From Alentia gelatinosa (taxonomy: Eukaryota > Annelida > Polychaeta > Phyllodocida > Polynoidae), in contig OX465580.1 in assembly GCA_950022655.1 (NCBI GenBank), positions 791,122 to 855,121 on the forward strand: a DNA stretch of 64,000 nucleotides, given 5' to 3'. Of the stretch, positions 10,372 through 22,407 are shown piece by piece. Within the stretch, counting starts at the first letter, position 1. The number at the start of each line of letters is the position of its first letter. The notes beneath the pieces were generated by a model. The model was given only the letters and a program-made list of their open reading frames with translations. It did no database searches and was not told where the DNA came from. Both the position numbers and the translations under genes were made by a program.

Positions 10372-12730
10372 GAGACGGAGGAGAGGGCTTAGACACGAGA
10401 GAGGTGTGAAGTGAGAGAGAGAGGGAGAGAGCTTAGACACAAGAGTGAAGAGAGGGAGAGAGCTTAGACACAAGAAGGATGAAGGGGACAGAGGAGAGGG
10501 CTTAAGGACGAGAGAGGTGTGAAGAGACAGATGAGAGGGCTTAGACAGGAGAAGTGTGAAGAGAGGGAGAGAGCTTAGACATAAGAAGAGTGAAGGAGAC
10601 GGAGGAGAGGGCTTAGACACGAGAAGTGTGAAGACAGAGAGAGAGAGAGGAGAGGGCTTAGAGACGAGAGAGGTGTGAAGAGAGAGAGAGGAGGGCTTAG
10701 ACACGAGAGAGGTGTGAAGAGACAGATGAGAGGGCTTAGACAGGAGAAGTGTGAAGAGAGGGAGAGAGCTTAGACATAAGAAGAGTGAAGGAGACGGAGG
10801 AGAGGGCTTAGACACGAGAAGTGTGAAGACAGAGAGAGAGAGAGAGGAGAGGGCTTAGAGACGAGAGAGGTGTGAAGAGAGAGAGAGGAGGGCTTAGACA
10901 CGAGAGAGGTGTGAAGAGACAGATGAGAGGGCTTAGACAGGAGAAGTGTGAAGAGAGGGAGAGAGCTTAGACATAAGAAGAGTGAAGGAGACGGAGGAGA
11001 GGGCTTAGACACGAGAAGTGTGAAGACAGAGAGAGAGAGAGGAGAGGGCTTAGAGACGAGAGAGGTGTGAAGAGAGAGAGAGGAGGGCTTAGACACGAGA
11101 GAGGTGTGAAGAGACAGATGAGAGGGCTTAGACAGGAGAAGTGTGAAGAGAGGGAGAGAGCTTAGACATAAGAAGAGTGAAGGAGACGGAGGAGAGGGCT
11201 TAGACACGAGAAGTGTGAAGACAGAGAGAGAGAGGAGAGGGCTTAGAGACGAGAGAGGTGTGAAGAGAGAGAGAGGAGGGCTTAGACACGAGAGAGGTGT
11301 GAAGAGACAGATGAGAGGGCTTAGACAGGAGAAGTGTGAAGAGAGGGAGAGAGCTTAGACATAAGAAGAGTGAAGGAGACGGAGGAGAGGGCTTAGACAC
11401 GAGAAGTGTGAAGACAGAGAGAGAGAGAGAGGAGAGGGCTTAGAGACGAGAGAGGTGTGAAGAGAGAGAGAGGAGGGCTTAGACACGAGAGAGGTGTGAA
11501 GAGAGAGAGAGAGGAGAGGGCTTAGAGACGAGAGAGGTGTGAAGAGAGAGAGAGAGAGGAGGGCTTAGACACGAGAAGTGTGAGGAGAGGGAGAGAGCTT
11601 AGACACAAGAAGTGTGAAGAAGACAGAGGAGAGGGCTTAGACACGAGAAGTGTGAAGAGAGAGAGAGAGAGCTTAGACACGAGAAGTGTGAAGGAGACAG
11701 AGGAGAGGGCTTAAAAAACAAGAAGAGTGAAGGAGACAGAGGAGAGAGCTTAGACACGAGAAGTGTGAAGACAGAGAGGAGGGCTTAGACACAAGAAGAG
11801 TGAAGAGAGAGAGGAGGGCATAGAGACGAGAAGTGTGAAGAGAGAGAGAGGGCTTAGAGACGAGAGGTGTGAAGTTGGAGAGAGGGCATAGTGGTGAGAG
11901 GTGTGAAGTGAGGGAGAGAGGGCATAGTGGTGAGAGGTGTGAAGTGAGAGAGGGCATAGTGGTGAGAGGTGTGAAGAGAGAGGGCTTAGAGGTGTGAAGA
12001 GAGAGAGAGAGGGCTAAGAGACGAGAGGTGTGAAGTTAGAGAGAGGGGGCTTAGACACAAGAGAAGTGTGAAGAGAGAAAGGAGGGCTTAGACACAAGAA
12101 GTGTGAAGAGAGGGAGAGGGCTTAGACACAAGAGGTGTGAAGGAGACAGATGAGAGGGCTTGGACAGGAGAAGTGTGAAGAGAGAGAAGAGGGCTTAGAG
12201 ACGAGAGAGGTGTGAAGAGAGGGAGAGAAGGCTTAGACACGAGAAGTGTGAAGAGAAAGGGAGAGAGAGAGAGCTTAGCAACGAGAGGTGTGAAGTGAGA
12301 GAGAGAAAGCTTAGCAACGAGAGGTGTGAAGTAAGATAGTGAGAGGAGAGAGGGCTTAGAGACGATAAGTGTGAACAGAAAGAGTAGAGAGGGCATAGTG
12401 GTAGGAAGTGTAAAGAGAGAGAGAGGGCATAGTGGTGAGAGGTGTGAAGAGAGAGAGGGCTTAGTGGTGAGAGGTGTGAAGTGAGTGAGAGAGGGCATAG
12501 TGGTGAGAGGTGTGAAGTGAGAGGGGGCATAGTGGTGAGAGGTGTGAAGAGAGAGAGGGCATAGTGGTGAGAGGTGTGAAGTGAGAGGGGGCATAGTGGT
12601 GAGAGGTGTGAAATGAGAGGGAGAGGGCTTAGTGGTGAGAGGTGTGAAGTAAGAAAGAGAGGGCTTAGTGGTGAGAGGTGTGAAGAGAGAGAGAGAGGGC
12701 ATACTGGTAAGGGGTGTGAAGTGAGAGAGG
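10372..12730. repeat. Polypurine minisatellite with 195-bp higher-order repeat
   Basis: A plus-strand purine-rich array of 32-42 bp units built on GAGAGGGCTTAGACACGAGA and GTGTGAAGAGAGAG. Between 10526 and about 11500 the units form a higher-order repeat. The marker GACAGATGAGAGGGCTTAGA recurs at 10526, 10721, 10918, 11113 and 11306, a spacing of 193-197 bp that varies by GA-dinucleotide slippage. From about 11870 a second subfamily dominates, with GGCATAGTGGTGAGAGGTGT. The minus strand is almost pure pyrimidine and open in several frames, which is compositional and not coding. Confidence 0.95.
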
Positions 12731-13376
12731 AGTTGTATATTCAGTGATATTCTCTCTACTATATGTACATGTTTGTTGTATATTGAGTTATATTTTCTCT
12801 ACTATATATACATGTGTGAGTTGTATATTCAGGGATATTCTCTCTACTATATGTACATGTCTGTTGTATATTGAGTTATATTTTCTCTACTATATATACA
12901 TGTGTGAGTTGTATATTCAGGGATATTCTCTCTACTATATGTACATGTCTGTTGTATATTGAGTTACATTTTCTCTACTATATATACATGTGTGAGTTGT
13001 ATATTCAGTGATATTCTCTCTACTATATGTACATGTTTGTTGTATATTGAGTTATATTTTCTCTACTATATATACATGTGTGAGTTGTATATTCAGGGAT
13101 ATTCTCTCTACTATATGTACATGTCTGTTGTATATTGAGTTATATTTTCTCTACTATATATACATGTGTGAGTTGTATATTCAGGGATATTCTCTCTACT
13201 ATATGTACATGTCTGTTGTATATTGAGTTATGTTTTCTCTACTATATATACATGTGTGAGTTGTATATTCAGGGATATTCTCTCTACTATATGTTCATGT
13301 CTGTTGTATATTGAGGGACATTCTCTGTATGTGTGTGTGTTGTATATTGAGTTATATTCTCTCTACTCTGTACGTT
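12731..13376. repeat. 44/88-bp AT-rich minisatellite
   Basis: Two related 44-bp monomers alternate to form 88-bp dimers, with starts at 12731, 12819, 12907 and 12995. One monomer contains TCTCTACTATATGTACATGT, the other TCTCTACTATATATACATGT. A variant ATTCAGTGATATTC marks dimers 1 and 4, so a 264-bp block (3 dimers) at 12731-12994 is duplicated at 12995-13258. The array decays at its right end, with a shortened GTGTGTGTTG variant. It begins directly where the purine array stops, with no spacer. Confidence 0.93.
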
Positions 13377-13934
13377 CCTCAGTGTGAAGAGGCTGCCTTG
13401 TAAAGTCACTCCGCTCACTCCTGGAGGGGAGACCATCGATTCGCGTGGATCTTAATCACTCACAATGAAGCATTAAGGGCAGCAGCTGTTCCTGCCCGCC
13501 ATTAGTACACACAGCCTCCCTCCCGCAGCACCGAAATAACACGCCCAAATCTACAACCAGCAAATTTCAGTCCACCCAAATATTAGTGAGTTCAGAAACA
13601 TATGAGCTCCTAATTCAATATCTATGAGCATTTTTATACAAGAAGCAGATCTACAGGAACGTGAGGATTAGTTTTTTGTCGGTTAAAGGTAAAAGGATTG
13701 TGAGCGATAATAAGGGATTTGCCCATTGACTTTTGCCGTGCACGGAAATAAGATGATTTGGCCGAGCCAGCAGGACTAATGAGCAACAAGCTGCAGGTGG
13801 TTTTGCTGGTTGCGCTAAGTGCTCACATGGAGAGCTATTCCTTCATTAGAAGTTAGATCGCCCTCCTCGACAGCCAAGAAACGACGGACTACTTGATGAA
13901 TTTATACAAACTCTCACAAAGACAGCTGGAGAGT
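13377..13934. other. Unique island with homeodomain/E-box-type motifs
   Basis: About 560 bp of single-copy sequence with no credible coding frame. It contains a CAGCTG E-box near CATTAAGGGCAGCAGCTG, GCCATTAGTAC, GACTAATGAGCAAC and a CAGGTGG E-box. These are the kinds of sites found in developmental enhancers, but individually they are short and common. The right edge grades into the next array. Confidence 0.35.
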
Positions 13935-16900
13935 GTTTGTATTAAACTCACTGTAGTCTGGTGAATGTTTGTATAATACTCACTGTAGTCTATGGTGAGT
14001 GTTTGTATAATACTCCCTGTAGTCTCTGAGTGTTTGTATAATACACACTGTAGTCTAGTGAGTGTTTGTATAATACTCACTGTAGTCTCTGAGTGTTTGT
14101 ATAATACTCACTGTAGTCTCTGAGTGTTTGTATAATACTCACTGTAGTCTCTGAGTGTTTGTATAATACTCACTGTAGTCTAGTGAGTGTTTGTATAATA
14201 CTCACTGTAGTCTCTGAGTGTTTGTATAATACTCACTGTAGTCTCTGAGTGTTTGTATAATACTCACTGTAGTCTCTGAGTGTTTGTATAATACTCACTG
14301 TAGTCTATGGTGAGTGTTTGTATAATACTCACTGTAGTCTCTGTGTGTTTGTATAATACTCACTGTAGTCTGGTGAGTGTTTGTATAATACTCACTGTAG
14401 TCTCTGGTGAGTGTTTGTATAATACTTACTGTAGTCTCTGAGTGTTTGTATAATACTCACTGTAGTCTAGTGAGTGTTTGTATAATACTCACTGTAGTCT
14501 CTGAGTGTTTGTATAATACTCACTGTAGTCTCTGAGTGTTTGTATAATACTCACTGTAGTCTAGTGAGTGTTTGTATAATACTCACTGTAGTCTCTGAGT
14601 GTTTGTATAATACTCACTGTAGTCTCTGAGTGTTTGTATAATACTCACTGTAGTCTCTGAGTGTTTGTATAATACTCACTGTAGTCTATGGTGAGTGTTT
14701 GTATAATACTCACTGTAGTCTCTGGTAAGTGTTTTGTATAATACTCACTGTAGTCTGTGAGTGTTTGTATAATACTCACTGAAGTCTCTGTGTGTTTGTA
14801 TAATACTCACTGTAGTCTGGTGAGTGTTTGTATAATACTCACTGTAGTCTCTGGTGAGTGTTTGTATAATACTTACTGTAGTCTAGTGAGTGTTTGTATA
14901 ATACACACTGTAGTCTAGTGAGTGTTTGTATAATACTCACTGTAGTCTCTGAGTGTTTGTATTATACTCACTGTAGTCTCTGAGTGTTTGTATAATACTC
15001 ACTGTAGTCTCTGAGTGTTTGTATAACACTCACTGTAGTCTAGTGAGTGTTTGTATAATACTCACTGTAGTCTCTGAGTGTTTGTATAATACTCACTGTA
15101 GTCTCTGAGTGTTTGTATAATACTCACTGTAGTCTCTGAGTGTTTGTATAATACTCACTGTAGTCTATGGTGAGTGTTTGTATAATACTCACTGTAGTCT
15201 CTGGTAAGTGTTTTGTATAATACTCACTGTAGTCTGTGAGTGTTTGTATAATACTCACTGTAGTCTCTGTGTGTTTGTATAATACTCACTGTAGTCTCTG
15301 AGTGTTTGTATAATACTCACTGTAGTCTCTGGTGAGTGTTTGTATAATACTTACTGTAGTCTCTGAGTGTTTGTATAATACTCACTGTAGTCTGAGTGTT
15401 TGTATAATACTCACTGTAGTCTCTGGTGAGTGTTTGTATAATACTCACTGTAGTCTCTGAGTGTTTGTATAATACTCACTGTAGTCTCTGAGTGTTTGGA
15501 TAATACTCACTGTAGTCTATGAGTGTTTGTATAATACTTGCTGTAGTCTCTGGTGAGTGTTTGTATAATACTTACTGTAGTCTCTGAGTGTTTGTATGAT
15601 ACTCACTGTAGTCTGGTGAGTGTTTGTATAATACTCACTGTAGTCTCTGGTGAGTGTTTGTATAATACTTACTGTAGTCTCTGAGTGTTTGTATAATACT
15701 CACTGTAGTCTGGTGAGTGTTTGTATAATACTCACTGTAGTCTCTGGTGAGTGTTTGTATAATACTCACTGTAGTCTCTGAGTGTTTGTATAATACTCAC
15801 TGTAGTCTCTGAGTGTTTGTATAATACTCACTGTAGTCTGGTGAGTGTTTGTATAATACTCACTGTAGTCTCTGGTGAGTGTTTGTATAATACTCACTGT
15901 AGTCTCTGATTGTTTGTATAATACACACTGTAATCTGGTGAGTGTTTGTATAATACTCACTGTAATCTGGTGAGTGTTTGTATAATACTCACTGTAGTCT
16001 GGTGAGTGTTTGTATAATACTCACTGTAGTCTCTGGTGAGTGTTTGTATAATACTCACTGTAGTCTGGTGAGTGTTTGTATAATACTCACTGTAGTCTGG
16101 GGAGTGTTTGTATAATACTCACTGTAGTCTCTGAGTGTTTGTATAATACTCACTGTAGTCTCTGAGTGTTTGTATAATACTTGCTGTAGTCTGTGAGTGT
16201 TTGTATAATACTCACTGTAGTCTGTGAATGTTTGTATAATACTCACTGTAGTCTCTGAGTGTTTGTATAATACTCACTGTAGTCTCTGGTGAGTGTTTGT
16301 ATAATACTCACTGTAGTCTCTGAGTGTTTGTATAATACTCACTGTAGTCTCTGAGTGTTTGTATAATACTCACTGTAGTCTCTGAGTGTTTGTATAATAC
16401 TCACTGTAGTCTGGTGAGTGTTTGTATAATACTCACTGTAGTCTGGTGAGTGTTTGTATAATACTCACTGTAATCTCTGAGTGTTTGTATAATACTCACT
16501 GTAGTCTGGTGAGTGTTTGTATAATACTCACTGTAGTCTGGTGAGTGTTTGTATAATACTCACTGTAGTCTGGTGAGTGTTTGTATAATACTCACTGTAG
16601 TCTGGTGAGTGTTTGTATAATACTTACTTTAGTCTCTGAGTGTTTGTTTAATACTCACTGTAGTCTGGTGAGTGTTTGTATTATACTCACTGTAGTCTCT
16701 GAGTGTTTGTATAATACTCACTGTAGTCTCTGGTGAGTGTTTGTATAATACTCACTGTAGTCTCTGGTCAGTGTTTGTATAATACTCACTGTAGTCTCTG
16801 AGTGTTTGTATAATACTCACTGTAGTCTGGTGAGTGTTTGTATAATACTCACTGTAGTCTCTGGTGAGTGTTTGTATAATACTCACTGTAGTCTGGTGAG

Positions 16901-19900
16901 TGTTTGTATAATACTCACTGTAGTCTCTGGTGAGTGTTTGTATAATACTCACTGTAGTCTGGTAAGTGTTTGTATAATACTCACTGTAGTCTCTGAGTGT
17001 TTGTATAATACTCACTGTAGTCTCTGGTGAGTGTTTGTATAATACTCACTGTAGTCTGGTGAGTGTTTGTATAATACTCACTGTAGTCTCTGAGTGTTTG
17101 TATAATACTCACTGTAGTCTGGTGAGTGTTTGTATAATACTCACTGTAGTCTGGTGAGTGTTTGTATAATACTCACTGTAGTCTGGTGAGTGTTTGTATA
17201 ATACTCACTGTAGTCTGGTGAGTGTTTGTATAATACTCACTTTAGTCTCTGAGTGTTTGTTTAATACTCACTGTAGTCTGGTGAGTGTTTGTATAATACT
17301 CACTGTAGTCTCTGAGTGTTTGTATAATACTCACTGTAGTCTCTGGTGAGTGTTTGTATAATACTCACTGTAGTCTCTGGTCAGTGTTTGTATAATACTC
17401 ACTGTAGTCTCTGAGTGTTTGTATAATACTCACTGTAGTCTGGTGAGTGTTTGTATAATACTCACTGTAGTCTCTGGTGAGTGTTTGTATAATACTCACT
17501 GTAGTCTGGTGAGTGTTTGTATAATACTCACTGTAGTCTCTGGTGAGTGTTTGTATAATACTCACTGTAGTCTGGTAAGTGTTTGTATAATACTCACTGT
17601 AGTCTCTGAGTGTTTGTATAATACTCACTGTAGTCTCTGGTGAGTGTTTGTATAATACTCACTGTAGTCTCTGAGTGTTTGTATAATACTCACTGTAGTC
17701 TCTGAGTGTTTGTATAATACTCAATGTAGTCTCTGAGTGTTTGTATAATACTCACTGTAGTCTGGTGAGTGTTTGTATAATACTCACTGTAGTCTGGTGA
17801 GTGTTTGTATAATACTCACTGTAGTCTCTGAGTGTTTGTATAATACTCACTGTAGTCTGGTGAGTGTTTGTATAATACTCACTGTAGTCTGGTGAGTGTT
17901 TGTATAATACTCACTGTAGTCTGGTGAGTGTTTGTATAATACTCACTGTAGTCTGGTGAGTGTTTGTATAATACTCACTTTAGTCTCTGAGTGTTTGTTT
18001 AATACTCACTGTAGTCTGGTGAGTGTTTGTATAATACTCACTGTAGTCTCTGAGTGTTTGTATAATACTCACTGTAGTCTCTGGTGAGTGTTTGTATAAT
18101 ACTCACTGTAGTCTCTGGTCAGTGTTTGTATAATACTCACTGTAGTCTGGTAAGTGTTTGTATAATACTCACTGTAGTCTGGTGAGTGTTTGTATAATAC
18201 TCACTGTAGTCTCTGGTGAGTGTTTGTATAATACTCACTGTAGTCTGGTGAGTGTTTGTATAATACTCACTGTAGTCTCTGGTGAGTGTTTGTATAATAC
18301 TCACTGTAGTCTGGTAAGTGTTTGTATAATACTCACTGTAGTCTCTGAGTGTTTGTATAATACTCACTGTAGTCTCTGGTGAGTGTTTGTATAATACTCA
18401 CTGTAGTCTCTGAGTGTTTGTATAATACTCACTGTAGTCTCTGAGTGTTTGTATAATACTCACTGTAGTCTGGTGAGTGTTTGTATAATACTCACTGTAG
18501 TCTGGTGAGTGTTTGTATAATACTCACTGTAGTCTGGTGAGTGTTTGTATAATACTCACTGTAGTCTCTGAGTGTTTGTATAATACTCACTTTAGTCTCT
18601 GAGTGTTTGTTTAATACTCACTGTAGTCTGGTGAGTGTTTGTATAATACTCACTGTAGTCTCTGAGTGTTTGTATAATACTCACTGTAGTCTCTGGTGAG
18701 TGTTTGTATAATACTCACTGTAGTCTCTGGTCAGTGTTTGTATAATACTCACTGTAGTCTCTGAGTGTTTGTATAATACTCACTGTAGTCTGGTGAGTGT
18801 TTGTATAATACTCACTGTAGTCTCTGGTGAGTGTTTGTATAATACTCACTGTAGTCTGGTGAGTGTTTGTATAATACTCACTGTAGTCTCTGGTGAGTGT
18901 TTGTATAATACTCACTGTAGTCTGGTAAGTGTTTGTATAATACTCACTGTAGTCTCTGAGTGTTTGTATAATACTCACTGTAGTCTCTGGTGAGTGTTTG
19001 TATAATACTCACTGTAGTCTCTGAGTGTTTGTATAATACTCACTGTAGTCTCTGAGTGTTTGTATAATACTCAATGTAGTCTCTGAGTGTTTGTATAATA
19101 CTCACTGTAGTCTGGTGAGTGTTTGTATAATACTCACTGTAGTCTGGTGAGTGTTTGTATAATACTCACTGTAGTCTCTGAGTGTTTGTATAATACTCAC
19201 TGTAGTCTGGTGAGTGTTTGTATAATACTCACTGTAGTCTGGTGAGTGTTTGTATAATACTCACTGTAGTCTGGTGAGTGTTTGTATAATACTCACTGTA
19301 GTCTGGTGAGTGTTTGTATAATACTCACTTTAGTCTCTGAGTGTTTGTTTAATACTCACTGTAGTCTGGTGAGTGTTTGTATAATACTCACTGTAGTCTC
19401 TGAGTGTTTGTATAATACTCACTGTAGTCTCTGGTGAGTGTTTGTATAATACTCACTGTAGTCTCTGGTGAGTGTTTGTATAATACTCACTGTAGTCTGG
19501 TAAGTGTTTGTATAATACTCACTGTAGTCTGGTGAGTGTTTGTATAATACTCACTGTAGTCTCTGGTGAGTGTTTGTATAATACTCACTGTAGTCTGGTG
19601 AGTGTTTGTATAATACTCACTGTAGTCTCTGGTGAGTGTTTGTATAATACTCACTGTAGTCTGGTAAGTGTTTGTATAATACTCACTGTAGTCTCTGAGT
19701 GTTTGTATAATACTCAATGTAGTCTCTGAGTGTTTGTATAATACTCACTGTAGTCTCTGAGTGTTTGTATAATACTCACTGTAGTCTCTGAGTGTTTGTA
19801 TAATACTCGCTGTAGTCTCTGAGTGTTTGTATAATACTCACTGTAGTCTCTGGTGAGTGTTTGTATAATACTCACTGTAGTCTGTGAGTGTTTGTATAAT

Positions 19901-21052
19901 ACTCACTGTAGTCTCTGAGTGTTTGTATAATACTCATTGTAGTCTGGTGAGTGTTTGTATAATACTCACTGTAGTCTCTGGTGAGTGTTTGTATAATACT
20001 CACTGTAGTCTCTGAGTGTTTGTATAATACTCACTGTAGTCTGGTGAGTGTTTGTATTATACTCACTGTAGTCTCTGGTCAGTGTTTGTATAATACTCAC
20101 TGTAGTCTCTGAGTGTTTGTATAATACTCACTGTAGTCTCTGAGTGTTTGTATAATACTCACTGTAGTCTCTGAGTGTTTGTATAATACTCACTGTAGTC
20201 TTTGAGTGTTTGTATAATACTCACTGTAGTCTCTGGTGAGTGTTTGTATAATACTCACTGTAGTCTCTGAGTGTTTGTATAATACTCACTGTAGTCTCTG
20301 AGTGTTTGTATAATACTCACTGTAGTCTCTGAGTGTTTGTATAATACTCACTGTAGTCTCTGAGTGTTTGTATAATACTCACTGTAGTCTCTGGTGAGTG
20401 TTTGTATAATACTCACTGTAGTCTCTGAGTGTTTGTATAATACTCACTGTAGTCTCTGAGTGTTTGTATAATACTCACTGTAGTCTCTGGTGAGTGTTTG
20501 TATAATACTCACTGTAGTCTCTGAGTGTTTGTATAATACTCACTGTAGTCTCTGAGTGTTTGTATAATACTCACTGTAGTCTCTGGTGAGTGTTTGTATA
20601 ATACTCACTGTAGTCTCTGGTGAGTGTTTGTATAATACTCACTGTAGTCTCTGAGTGTTTGTATAATACTCACTGTAGTCTCTGAGTGTTTGTATAATAC
20701 TCACTGTAGTCTCTGGTGAGTGTTTGTTTATAATCTGTAGTCTGAGTGTTTGTATAATACTCACTGTAGTCTGGTGAGTGTTTGTATAATACTCACTGTA
20801 GTCTCTGAGTGTTTGTATAATACTCACTGTAGTCTCTGAGTGTTTGTATAATACTCACTGTAGTCTGGTGAGTGTTTGTATAATACTCACTGTAGTCTCT
20901 TGTGAGTGTTTGTATAATACTCACTGTAGTCTCTGAGTGTTTGTATAATACTCACTGTAGTCTCTGTGTGTTTGTATAATACTCACTGTAGTCTTGTGAG
21001 TGTTTGTATAATACTCACTGTAGTCTCTGAGTGTTTGTCTAATATTCGCTGT
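13935..21052. repeat. 7.1-kb minisatellite of 31-34-bp hairpin-forming units
   Basis: Roughly 220 copies of a unit with the invariant core GAGTGTTTGTATAATACTCA and CTGTAGTCT. Units differ in the linker: CTCTGAGTG (31 bp), CTGGTGAGTG or CTAGTGAGTG (32 bp), CTCTGGTGAGTG or CTATGGTGAGTG (34 bp). The core is an imperfect inverted repeat. GTGAGTGTT pairs with AATACTCAC around a 5-base TGTAT loop (8 of 9 pairs, the ninth a G-T wobble), so every copy can fold. Short frames of 60-87 codons on both strands are by-products of the repeat. Confidence 0.96.
16643..19720. repeat. Higher-order structure: alternating 612/738-bp blocks, 1,350-bp super-period
   Basis: A marker unit with TTTGTTTAATACTC in place of the usual TTTGTATAATACTC occurs at 16643, 17256, 17994, 18606 and 19344. 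Spacings are 613, 738, 612 and 738 bp, so the super-period is 1,350 bp. Neighbouring variants repeat with it: TTAGTCTCTGAG before the marker, CTGGTCAGTG and CTGGTAAGTG after. This indicates successive unequal exchange events: first a block of about 20 units, then the pair of blocks. Confidence 0.85.
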
Positions 21053-21341
21053 AGTCTTCATTTACAATGTCTCCTTATGAAGTAGCATCCTCGACTGAAT
21101 AATTAATCTGAGAGACGTTTTTATCTCTACGGTTTACCATCCGGGGATTTAAGTAATTATGTTGCTTTAATTTAATTAATTCTGCATTTATTGAACACTA
21201 TCTTAGTCATTAGTGATGAGAAAACATCTTTATCCATGGTAATAATTAGAAGCTATTTACTTCTCTGGTCTCGAACTATGAGAGAAATACTTCACTTAAA
21301 TACGTCCATACCTCAAGTAGGGAATAAAAGAATACTATTTT
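21053..21341. other. Unique AT-rich spacer
   Basis: Single-copy A/T-rich sequence between the hairpin-unit array and a foldback element. I see no gene, RNA or recognisable element in it. A plus frame of 81 codons starting at 21191 runs into the foldback element and is not credible. Confidence 0.5.
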
Positions 21342-21461
21342 CCTGTGGCCGAATTCTTATTTTACCTCACCCCTGTGCCCGCACCTTTCAACCGAGGTCT
21401 TTAGACCGAGGTTCAAGGGTCCGGGCACAGGGGTGAGGTGAAATAAGAATTCAAACACAGG
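21342..21461. mobile_element. Foldback (long-hairpin) element, possible MITE
   Basis: A 120-bp inverted repeat. The outer arms CCTGTG and CACAGG enclose near-perfect 31-bp arms at 21351-21381 and 21422-21452 (30 of 31 match, both bounded by GAATTC). The inner 40 bp also pairs imperfectly (about 13 of 18), around ACCGAGGTC and GACCGAGGT. It encodes no protein. Part of its left end, TGTGGCCGAATT, recurs at about 22409, and its right end resembles 22366-22385. It is therefore probably a dispersed non-autonomous element. No clear target-site duplication is visible. Confidence 0.6.
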
Positions 21462-22107
21462 TATACCAATTTCTTATTATTATATACCTCGAAATAATTA
21501 CAATAATGTCAATAATTAAGCCGTAGCAGCTTTTTCTAGACCAATTTGGGCACACAACGGAAGAACCGAACTATACCATACATGTAATCCTCCCAATTCT
21601 GCCTTTGCCCCATGATATACATATATACAGCCTTGTAACCGACATATCACTCTTATAGCCAGTGGATTCGTGGTCAGAATATCCGTCTTGTGATCCAAAG
21701 GTTGGGTGTTCGAACCCCGGTGTAATGCGAGAAATGGTTACCCTGGGAAAAATGGTTATTATCGCCCACTAGTATCTTGGGTGCATGCGGAAATATGTGC
21801 AGTGTTGAAGTCCACGATTGGAGAGTAAACAATTTGTCGAAATTAAGCACATCACGACATTTCACGACATTTAATTCTCATGTCTAAATACCATTCTTTG
21901 CATTTATTTACATTATAATCACATCAAAATAGTAGTACGTCCAAAATCCGTGACATCCGAAGTCTTCAAAAGATCAGTTTTAATATCGTTTTTTATGGTG
22001 ATTCCTTCAGTAGTTCGCTGTAATTTCTTAACCCACACGTGTATTCTCTTTTTTGCTGTTGTACATGAACTCGCCAATAAATCTAGCGATGATCGAATCG
22101 ACGTACT
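21462..22107. other. Unique sequence around the SINE-like head
   Basis: Apart from the tRNA-like stretch listed separately, this interval has no recognisable gene. Small frames on both strands are under 65 codons. The one across the tRNA-like part is simply the reverse translation of that element. Confidence 0.4.
21656..21760 (+). mobile_element. tRNA-derived SINE-like head
   Basis: The sequence resembles the 5' part of a tRNA-derived SINE. A degenerate A-box region (TTCGTGGTCAGAATATCC) is followed by an anticodon-like CCGTCTTGTGATCCAAAGG and a B-box-like GTGTTCGAACCCC. The A-to-B spacing suits RNA polymerase III type-2 promoters. The T-arm pairs only partly, so it is not a functional tRNA. 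The following GCGAGAAATGGTTACC would be the SINE body. Its right boundary is not defined and no poly-A tail is seen. Likely an old copy. Confidence 0.5.
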
Positions 22108-22200
22108 CCCTCGGCCATTTTGTTTTTGTCTGTGAGTATACCCACTCTGCTACTAACCGGAAGTCCAGCTTGCAGGACGTGCCCATTGCGCATGCTCGAA
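22108..22200 (-). promoter_or_regulatory. Candidate minus-strand NRF1/ETS/YY1 promoter with Kozak ATG
   Basis: Three motifs typical of TATA-less animal housekeeping promoters occur in order along the minus strand: an NRF1-type TGCGCATGC (22187-22195), an ETS site CCGGAAGT (22157-22164), and a YY1-like CAAAATGGCCG overlapping an ATG at 22118-22116. That ATG has a strong context (AAAATGG). The frame is MAEGVRRFDHR and then a stop. A donor-like GTACGT follows the fourth codon, so a short first coding exon is conceivable. No downstream exon is identified on the minus strand. The motif combination is suggestive, not proof. Confidence 0.35.
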
Positions 22201-22407
22201 AATATGTCAATCAACGTCACTCTCCTAAATTGGCGACGATGATGTTCATCTCGTTACTCCCGCCCTTAGCACGTTGAATTACGTTTCGTGGGATGAAGCG
22301 CACCATAGTGGGCCGTAGTCCCTGAATATCATTACACCCCCATGAGAGGGTCGTATTTGAGTGACATTCACACACAGGTATATAATAGTAGGAGAAAACG
22401 CCCTAAC

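Noticed and set aside
13935..21052. CRISPR-like array
   Set aside because: The repeated part is the whole unit. The 'spacers' are a few recurring 4-12-bp linkers, not unique sequences, no cas genes are present and the context is eukaryotic.
21656..21730. Functional tRNA gene
   Set aside because: A- and B-box-like motifs are present, but the acceptor, anticodon and T stems do not pair properly. A SINE head is the better reading.
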